A DNA stretch of 64,000 bases from Branchiostoma floridae (taxonomy: Eukaryota > Chordata > Leptocardii > Amphioxiformes > Branchiostomatidae), in NCBI RefSeq assembly GCF_000003815.2, contig NC_049984.1, positions 11,610,275 to 11,674,274 of the forward strand, given 5' to 3'. Every line of letters begins with the position of its first letter. Within the stretch, counting starts at the first letter, position 1. Positions 42,357 to 53,100 of this stretch are shown piece after piece. Under the pieces are notes generated by a model that saw only the letters and a program-made list of their open reading frames with translations, had not been told where the DNA came from and did not search any database. The position numbers were made by a program, and so were the translations under genes.

Positions 42357-45300
42357 CTAGAACAATAGGTGATGAACTGTCAGTTAGCGTATCTACACGT
42401 ACGGTATTTACAAGATACATTGAAGCAAAACAAACAAAAACCTGATGCTATATGATGGATATCTTTCGAATCTCGAAGTGGGCACAGCCTGGTATAACTG
42501 TGAAGGGGTCCTGCATGGCTCTTAACACCATTGGGCCCAAACCATATAATTCTCCAAGTATCCTATTACATCACTTCTGCCTTACATGCTGCCATAGTTC
42601 CACCAGTGCGTGGTCCAATAAAGACAGACAGACAAACAAACAAACAAACAAACATATAAACTGATTACAATATCTCTATTTTCATGGAATCGGGCAATAC
42701 TTATATGCTAATACTGTTTACAGTAGAGTGGACTCATTCCTCAGCTAACCGATGTCTATCGCACCGCAGTCGTCCTTTATTAAGACATCTGGAGCCGCAG
42801 TGTTTAAAGTTAGAGCTTTCTATCAGCCTTCCAAACTGACCTCGTTGCGTACATATTCGTATTTAATACCTGCTAATACTATTATTTTCTCTAGATCCAC
42901 TTACCTTGCTCCCAAAGAGCAGTCCGAGCATCATGGTGGCAGTCAGCTGACTGTGAGCGAACAGGAGGACATACTGAACATCCGGGTCAGCTGGGTCCTG
43001 CAGGAAGATCCTACAGGAGAGATGTGAGCTTCATCATTATACCGCTGTTGGCTGTTTTTCTTGTTGCCAAATCTCTACCTAGTACCCGTAAACATGGTAA
43101 TGCATAACAACATTGGTGCTGTCAAGAAGAATGTCTCACTTTGCTATCTTCTAAATCTTATATGTTTTGGCATGGCTGGCAATGAGTAATTCACAAAAAT
43201 GTATGGACACTTTTATGGCCAAATTCACCATGTTGAGTTGGATGGACAGCTGGTATTGGCTATAGCCTGACTAATCCACGATTTCTCCTGGTCAGGCTTA
43301 AAGAAGCTTGATGGCCAACACCTCTATGTCAGGAGAAGTGTCAACATCCTAATCCTGTTGATTTATTGTCAGGATGGCTGAGTGATTGCTGGCTTTCTTC
43401 TGGAGATTACCAAGCTCCTATTGGACGGATTTTCATAGTAAAAGAAGGGTCCTGAACTCCTATTGGTGAATCTAGGAAATGGAATGGTTCACTCGAATGG
43501 CCACAGACTCTCTAGAAGGACACAGCCCATGACAGCGAAAGATTTTGTTACCACCGACAAGTAATGGCTCGATGTGTGATGTACTGCGGTGTCAGCTAAA
43601 TTGTACACCTTCTCCCTACACGCCCAGAAGGCAGTAGTACGTGTTTGGCGTCATTTGTGACGTATGTGACCTACTAAACCACGTCTTTTTCATTCCCACA
43701 GGTCATAAAATTCAACATTACCGCCGGAACATGTTATGATTCGTGTTAGCTAGGAGTTGATGACAAAATGCCTTGCAGTACAATGCTTTTGTGACGTAAA
43801 GCTATCCATCCCCACCTACGCCCAACCCCACATGTTCTTGGGCGCCGTTTCAATGTTTAGTGTACACAGTAACTTTGGACATTTGAAAGTTACTTTTCCA
43901 GCAATGCTGGCCACCTAACCATTACCACTAGCTTGTCATGTACAACCCATTAGCCCTTACAGTGAAGCTGCGCCCATTGTGTCCCTGAGTGTGAAGAATT
44001 GTATTCGTCAACCGCTATTCATTCTTTACGGAACGCACATTTGCCCTGACCCTCTAATGGAAAAACTTTCTCCTTTCAGGACGTGTCGCCACGTAAATCC
44101 TACAGAACGTCACAGGGTTTTGTCTTGACGTAGATCTTACAGCAAGTCGCAAAGTTTTGTCTGGTCTAATAGATGTCACCATTTTCCCCGCCTCAAAATC
44201 GTCACAGAAAATTAATGCGCAGTGTATAGAATTTATGGACCTGCCAATTTCCGATACGGCGACTGTAACAGAAGACAGGTTTAGCATCGAATGCAGTCCC
44301 GGTATGATAAGTTGGTAACCTCTTTTAGACGACAGCTACATGTGTCACTGTTTGATTTGCCTACGTGCACTTAACCCAACCGGCATATCAGGCAATATCG
44401 TCCGCCGGCTACATGTATGTAGGTTAGCACTCCTTCGACCATTTGCAGCTTTGTACATCCTATCGTATACGTATTTCTCTCGGATATACTGGTCTTCTGG
44501 GAACAGCATAAGTGGACAAACTGATCCCTTAGGACTTCTTGGACATTAGTCTGATGCTAAAAGTGGCGTTAAGGGTGTGAAATACAATAACACCTGTTAG
44601 AATAACACCTCTACAGCCCAACCTCTTCATATTCCGTGTCCTAGATATACAGGGCGTACCACATACATCACGGATACAGCAGAATGTACCTACATGGCTA
44701 TGTTCAGGAAGACAGATAGAAGTGTCTCGTTGTAGATGGCCCAGGTGATAAACTTGCTTTCGTTGAACTCTGACGGAGCCTTGCGCACCACCCAGCACAA
44801 GCGGATTCCCCAGACCAGCAGCAGGAGTTCGCCTGGACAGAACAGAACAAAACGGAATTAAAAGAGGCAGATGGAGAAAATCAAGTTCGAAAACTTGTAA
44901 AAGTGACTCAATTCTACTAACCATATCCACAAAAAATGTTTCGTACGTGGCGTAACTGGAAGAGTGCTGGGCTTGGAACCCAGAGGGCCCGACTTCGATA
45001 CTCGATACTTGGAGAAGGCACTTGACCTTCCATACTTCACATAGGTGTAAGAATGGGTTGTCTCTCCCAAAGCAAATAAATACAAAAAATTCCTATTGCA
45101 AGTGTTCTGTGCCAATCTTCAAACACGCAGAGGTAACAAGGGCACTCTGGGCGAAATTCGACAACGAAGGATTTACTTACATGTAGATTAATCAAAACTA
45201 CAATGTAATAAGAGTTCCGAAAAAAATGAAAGACATTTCCTGCTATGTTTGAAATGTCAACACAAATTTCTCTACTGTCATGCATGATTTGGAGATGGTC

Positions 45301-48300
45301 CTCAAAGAAGCCACTTTCTGTAGAAATGTCTAGGGGCGTAAGGTTGTGTTTGATGGAAAGCTAATAGGCTGCATACGTTTTGTCTACACGACTTATTCTG
45401 ACCATCGCTTTAGTTTGCGGGGCTCTTTGGTTTTACTTGAATGGTTATTACTTTGGGGAGAAGGAGAACCGAGAGGCAAAAGCCCATACCATCAATGGAT
45501 CCATTCTAGTGGAATGCACGCATAAGTTAGTGATTTCTCTACTTTGCAACCAAACACCGAGCTCTTCAATGTGATTTCCATACGTCTTGCACACTTGGGC
45601 ATTATATGTTTTCTTAACGATGCCTTTTGAAGTTGCCATCTTAAGTGCATGGCGTTTGCTGTTTCAGTGTCAGGGGACTGGATGGTGAGTTTCGAATAAA
45701 ACTGCCTCGGGCCGGACAGACGCCACAAATCTCTCCTGAGACTACCACTTCGTCTTAGCCCAGGACTCCGTAAAGAGGCTCTTTTAATCAAGAAGGAAAT
45801 AGTCCATCTGGCTCTCCTGGGATCCATTGAAATAAAAGTGATTCTTCTTCACGGGGACCTTTTCTTTGACCTGCACACTCCGATGCAGGCAGCCAATTTG
45901 AACGACGCACTATCAACACAGCAGGTGGCTTTCAGAATATGGAGGAGTCATCTATCAGCCATGACCAGAAGCGGCACCAATGTCTACTGCCTCAGCGATG
46001 TATTAACCAAGCTTGCATGTCTCCGTCTCTCCTCAGGAGTTAAGATTAGCTTTAACGCCCTAATTAAGTTGTTGGCTTATTTCCAACAAGGTGGTTAGTT
46101 TTCGTTTGGTATGCTATTTCTTCTCCTTCTTGTGTTATAGTATTAAATCTGCCATCAGTAGCTCAAACGCCGTTACTTAATTTACTTAGAATGAAATGCG
46201 CAAACAGATGCCCTTCGCAATAAATATTGGTATCAAGCATTTATATGTCTATGGTATATTGGAGCTATAGAGATTAATGGTCTACTCAATGTCATATTTC
46301 CCAGATAAAAAAATGTTCAAGTAAACTACAGTATATGCCCCTTTGAGTTTAAATGTCACATGAACAGATGTGGCAGCTTACTTGCTTGTCCCACCCACGC
46401 TATTCAGAAACTTCGGATGGCAATGTGTCACTTTGCACCTACGTCCTCACTCTACTCAGGAGAAAATGACTACCTAGCGCTCAGATCTTACAGGGCTCGT
46501 AAAGCCGGGGGTCATTTATTTGAGATCCGCACTTCAAGCACATCAAAAATGCCACCATCGAAAAGACCTGGGGTCCTTCCCTTACTAGCCCGGTCTGGTG
46601 CGGTTTGTGCTTACGTTTTATTGAACAGAAGCGATGCGTTACGCTAAAGGCGGTTTACCGGTTATAAAAACACTTTAGGGCTTACTTTGGGTAGAAGTTT
46701 TGAGACTCATCTTTCATCATATTGCCAGACCCATCTGACAATCATACCCATAAATAAACCAGATTTATGTCAAGCTGCGGACAGGAATCACAACGAAATA
46801 GACGCAGTTTCATGCACTCATTGACTAGGATCCCATAAGGCGACAAGAAATGAAGAACGAAAATCATTGTTGGTTTCAGACAATATCCAGTCATGGTATC
46901 ACATTGCTGACAATGCAGCATCTTATACAGAACAGGCTAAAACGTATGAAGATATAACATTTCAACAGTAGACAGAATCGAAAGAAGCTGCTGCCCCTCC
47001 TTCGCCTAATGAGTCAGATAGTCGAACTTGCCGAGGCTATGTTTCTGACTCATGGATGGAGAAGGCATGCTATTATAGTGAGCGTAGTGGGTGCCCAGAA
47101 GTGGTCAATGACATTGATCATGCATGAACGGAGCAAACTCGTTAAAAAGCTGATATGAACATCTCTAAAAATAAAATGGATGACGCCTACAATTCCGAAA
47201 GCATCCTATCTATTAGTCCAGATTGGTCGATAATGGAATCTGGTCGATAATGGGATAAGCCGCAACTTTGTTTTCCATTATTGCTGTCATAAGTCATACT
47301 TATATAGTTGTTACGGTGGAACTTAACAGAAAGCAAGTGTGGTCTAATGACATTGTTGGCTATGTCGACTGTTGGTCACATGCAGAGATGATTTATATCA
47401 TCATCATAGATCATCTACATGGAAATAGACATGTGCAATTGAAAGAGCCCCCGGGATGGAAAGGTGCGAATTCCGTCTCTCAATGCCCAACTTTCATTGG
47501 CTGTAAATAACATTCAACTAACATCAATTTAGAAATGATAAATGTAGTTCCTAAGCCTTTATGAGGCCATAGAGGCAGTGGGTTGTTATCCACTAGTGTG
47601 TCCCTGTGGCACAGTATTGGAAGGTGGAGCCCTTAGATAAACACGACATGTTGAAAATGATGCGGTATCTGGAAGCACCCGGCACAGACTATCTTACCAA
47701 TAGCAGCTGAGTGATCCCACCAGTCGGACGGACACTGGACGGTTTTGAGCTCCCCTCGGGCGCGGCTGGTGACCACCCGGGGTGGATCCACGATGGTTCG
47801 CACGGCCACGTGAGCCGCGAAGATCAGCACGATGCCGAGAAGGTACTTCATAAGATCCTGGTCCGTGATGCGGACTGGTGCAGCAGACTTGACACGGAAT
47901 ACCACCGAAATTCTGTGGCAAAAAAAGTTTACATGACACTAGTCGCATGTTTGTTAACAGCACCATACACACGGCAAAGGGCGGCGCTACGCTATTTTCA
48001 TAACTCACCGGTAAGCTTCAATGCTCTGGAGTCCATTTAGATGGAGAAGATATCTGTAGTAAGTGATGGCCCCACCGGGAAATGGTCGAAAGTGTATTGA
48101 CTGAGTGTGTCCTAGCTGAGTTATCGTCCTTCGTCACAGCGGAAAGGCTAGCTAAGACGTCACTCCATCAGCTCAATGGCTGGGAAAGGACATTGACTCG
48201 ACACAAAGAGAGGTTGGCATTTGAGAGTATAGCGGGACTGCATGAGACTAGATCTTTCCCCGCTCTACTTCAGCACGTCACGTCATTGTTAGATGCTGCG

Positions 48301-49988
48301 TAACAAAATCACAGAAGCAGTGCCTTAAAACCAGTTCAATATACATGTAGCACTATCCCACCCATATTATCAAGGAATTAAATTAAGAACCGTTCGTATG
48401 CATCATTCATTGTAGTCAAATCTCAAAACGGAAATTCATATTCAGCGTAACCGGTAATACCTATGGGTAGCTTTTGAAAATAAGTACCTCTAAATTCTTG
48501 TAGAGTGCAAAATAATCAGCATATAAGCCCACCGAATATGTGTTTTTTGTTCTTCTCAATGTTCATTCTTAAGATCCTATTCTCATATTTCTCGACTTAT
48601 CAATGTATTGTCAGTTGCATCACCATTAAAGGTTCGAGTTAATATAAAGAAGTAATACTATTGAATAACTTCTTTTAATAGGTACAAAATTATTTTGGGA
48701 ATGAACATATCATTAAAGAGAACAGCTCTAGTTTTGCCAGTTCAGCTAGTTCAGTTGTTTGTCAGTAATTGACGATGGTACTGTTGTCATCAATACTTGA
48801 TTAGTCAAGTGTATTGATGAAAGTACGGCCACCGATAAACACAACTCAGTACCTAAGACTGACGTATCTTATTGCTTTGGAAATATCTTTTTTCTTCGGA
48901 AAATGAAAACTCAATAGTTTCTAACAACAGTGCCCAAGAGAGAATAAAAACTCAACAGGTTCTGACGACAGCGCCAATTCCATTCCCCTTCCAAATTAAG
49001 GTCTCGACATTAATATAATGATACATGGTACATCCTTTGACTAAAGAAATGGTATATAAATCTTAGACTAGCACATTGTAAAGTTGTGAGGATATGCGTG
49101 GTGTTGACGTTAAAAACTGAACCTGTCGGTGTTTTGCACAAAGACATCTATTCAAACTCGCAATCGCATTAAAGAGCCCTTTCAGGTCGTGATAGTGGGT
49201 GTCAGCATTAATTCATCTAGCGTCATATCACAGTATGTGCTTGATTGTTTGATACAACTAATATTTCTCTTCCCAAGGGACTGTATGATAAGTTTAGGAT
49301 GACTTTGCTTTGGCTATATCCTGCCATACGCTGGAAGACAGTCATTCGAACAACTAAATTTTAGAAGATGACCATTAGAATTACTTGAAGATATCAGAAC
49401 AGTTAGAACTACTACAAGACGATCACCAGTACTTCATGTCGTATATGCTTCTCCATAAATACCACATTACGATCGGAAGCTTAGATGGATTCACTTTATT
49501 GAGCTTTTACGTTTTATTCATCAACCCATTCAAGAGAAGTCGCGCCAAGAAAAAAGTGTCTTCCGACAGATGCTCGTGGCGTTAATCAATATGCAGATGT
49601 CCACACCATCTGTCTTTTTGAAAAGGCCGTTACCCAGCATACCGCTCACCAACGCTTGGATGTGGGGACTTAAGATAAGACTGAGGAAGGACTTTGATGT
49701 TCATGCAGTGCTATTCGAAAAGAACCGCCTGGAGTTTTCCATTAGACCAGCGGAAAAAGTGCAACACTTATAGACAGAGATACACTTCCAGGCCTTCAAG
49801 CGCACTTCATATTGTATCCTTGCTGGAGGACAGATTGCAACTGTGAAGATAAGGTGCACATGATGAAAGCGCCAAAGAGACTTCTTCGAAAAGTCGTTTT
49901 TGAGCAGAGCCTGTAGTCATTTACCTGTTAGACTACTGACGTACGTCAATTTCCTTATGATACGAAAGTTTCACACATAACTACAGAC

Positions 49989-50057
<69 letters not shown>

Positions 50058-50091
50058 CTCTTTCTCTCTCTTTCTCTCTCTCTCACCACAA

Positions 50092-50122
<31 letters not shown>

Positions 50123-53100
50123 GTGCATGTGTGTGTAATATTTTTGCCGAAGACTGTCCCCCTCACGTACCTCCATGTTTTCAGAAGCAGAGCACCGTAA
50201 GCCACGGCAAAGCCGACCTCGCGGAACCACGACTTGAGTGTGCAGGTGATCACAGTGGGCGGGGAATAGGCCACCAGAACCTGGGTACAGATCAGACAGG
50301 GCGTTAGGAGAAGTACGGTGAAGCTCACCACTGAATCGTAGAGGAGAAAGCCACGATTACGAAACGAAGAACAGGCAGGCCCTTCCTGTGAGCAAAGTAC
50401 ATCTGTATAACTAGTGAAAGTCCCTGGGTTACCTAATGTACATGGCATCATCTAACGGTAAACGTCACATATTTTCAACGAGGACTTGATATTTTCAAAG
50501 CAGCAGACTTTATAGATCTTCAGCAAAAAAAGGGACGTTATCTTCATCCACAGACTGGAAAAAGTTGTGTATGAAGGATGGAAGTGATATGCTTCGGTTG
50601 AGTAAACCAGGGAATTGAGTTACATATAATAAGACATTCTATCAATGTTTTTGTGAACTATCAAAGAAAGATAAGTAAGAGAATAACGAAATACTTCCTA
50701 CCGGGCAGTATAAAAGTACAGCTCCCAGGAGCACAAGCCGAAGTAGCACCGGACTCGCGGCCTTCAACACCTATAGAAGCATAGAAGACAAAATAATATT
50801 GATAATCACCAAGATCTACATTCATCGTTCAAAGTAATTTTGGTACATTGCATACTTTCTATTGTATAGTACCATGATATAAGGTAGTATAAAATGGTCG
50901 CAGCTGTTTGATAGGAGATCAAAGTTACACATGGGCTACCGCATACTGCTCTCTTAGCTGTCGTTAATGTGATCTATAGACACCAATGTCACAGGCCAAT
51001 GATGCAATACGGGAATATGAGAGGCAAGGGGACGGCGTTGGGCCTTAGGTGTAAGGGAAGTCATAGACCGAATCCAAGTGAAGATGGAGCCAATGTGAAG
51101 CTTTGTCACCGATTTTATAATGAGAACGTTGATACATCTCCAGTCAGAACTTTGTAAACTAGTGCAAAGTATTGGTCATTTGGTTCGCCTGAAACAATGA
51201 TTCTTTCATACATCGATCATCTGAAACGCCCACAACTATGACTCCCAGCCTTTGTCATGCTAACGATATCATTATTAAAAGCTGCCAAGCCCGGATATAT
51301 CCGGCACACAAATACATGCCCTGTGTGCCGCGCCCGGATATATCCGGGATGCATATTCCCCTGATGTAGCAGCTTTGCGCGTGTGTATCGCACGAACCCC
51401 AAAAGTTAGGGACTCCGGCCTTGTTTGGGTTTTTGTTTTGGAGGTCAGTGGCCAACCCTGGCACTGATAGCATTTTATCAGGCTGAAACTCTGGCAGTTT
51501 AAGGGTTAACGTGCTTTACAATTAGATACGGATGCAGCGTTAAAAGCGTACTTGACTTGCCTTTGCCATCAGGTCTCCATCAAAAGCTATTAAGGTTTAA
51601 TGTTCAGCTTAACTAGCCTTCTTAGCATTTGAAAATCTATGGATCGGAAGTTTTCACTTGCACGCCATGGCCGCTTGGGGTTAAAATGAGGAACCCTAAC
51701 TGTCTCTTAAGAATTAGAATTTGTGTAGCGTGCCCGGATTCAAGCGGTAACAGGTGTAGCTACAACCTTCGGCTATCATTAGTGCGATTCACCATCTGCC
51801 AGCTGAGGCACACAATGTTTTCCAAAGTCATTTCAAATCCTCCCCGGGGGGACAAAATCATTACTTTGAAGCACTGGAAGCACGAGACACGGTTAACAAA
51901 CTCCCATGATGTAGACTATAGTGTGTTGAGAGCTTAGCGAATTAGAAAACGTAATGAATGCAACGTGATCACAGGGAGCATGCTATGATAGAAATGTCAT
52001 CATGGTTCGCGTCCCGTATATTCTATCAAATGACATATCCGCAAACAGACTAAGAACTAAATTTAGAATAATTAATTTAGGCATAATTAAATCATGTTAG
52101 CTTCATGTGTGGTCTGGAGTAACAAATTTCTGCTCTGAATTCTTACTCAACACGTAATTCTTAATTTACACGTACATGGTGATCAGTCCCTGCAGGTAAA
52201 CATGAAATCAGGAGTTTGCACAGTCAATCATGTTCTTACCGTCTTATCTTCTTATAATGCTTCATTTGGGTATACCGTCTTGCTCTCGTTGTACAGGGGT
52301 TTTGGCACGATGAGGCGAGAAAAAAGTAACTGACTTTCCGCATGCATTTCGTATTCTACAAGGGATAACATACTCAGGAGGAGATATGCTCTATGAGTTA
52401 TACTACTTCAAAGTGTGCTAGATAAATTTACCAGAACGGTAAAACCCATTAAGTTAATGGCCCAAGGGTGCACGTACGACTCTCTATAATGTAATTGACA
52501 GTAGTAGATGAAACTACTCATCTCTCACCAAGCCCTTATCTATGTGCTATCATTTTCTTTCTCTCATCTTGATGGGAGAACCTTTTTTTGCAAATTGATA
52601 TTCACTTCTAATTGAAACAAGAGTCAAAGGACCTCATACCTCAGTGAAATAGAGTTGTTTGTAACTTTCTTGTTGTATTTATCATGCTTAGGTCCGGTCC
52701 ATCTTATATAAACTTTGAGCTGTCCCGAACATACCATAGTCGGAACAATGAGGCACCTTAGGAAAATTTGGAAGCGAGCCAAATACATCTGTGGGACCTT
52801 TATAGCATCTTTGACCCAACTTACTGTTAGGGTCTATAACGTACAAAGCATTAGAATTGTGGACAGATACGACTACAAACAAACAAACACACCACCCGAT
52901 TGAAATACCTCCATTTTCACGAAGGAGAACTACTGAAGGTTCGAGCACATACATGGAACGAGGCCAGGCGACGTACGGGAAGTGTTTTACAGACGGCAAA
53001 AATCACTGCCCAGTGTGTAACTGATACACGCAAAATGATAATAACTGCCCCTCTGATGAAACTTCTCAGTGTGCTGGCGACGTAAGTGGCTTTGCGGAAT

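Noticed and set aside
44944-45004. tRNA gene
   Set aside because: A- and B-box-like sequence is present, but it runs into the same body as other SINE copies and the cloverleaf is not intact by eye.
48009-48023. Mini-exon between helix 3 and helix 4 exons of the GPR158-like gene
   Set aside because: A 15-base candidate keeps phase, but joining 50171 directly to 47912 restores the family KTWR-I-x-V-V-F sequence without it.
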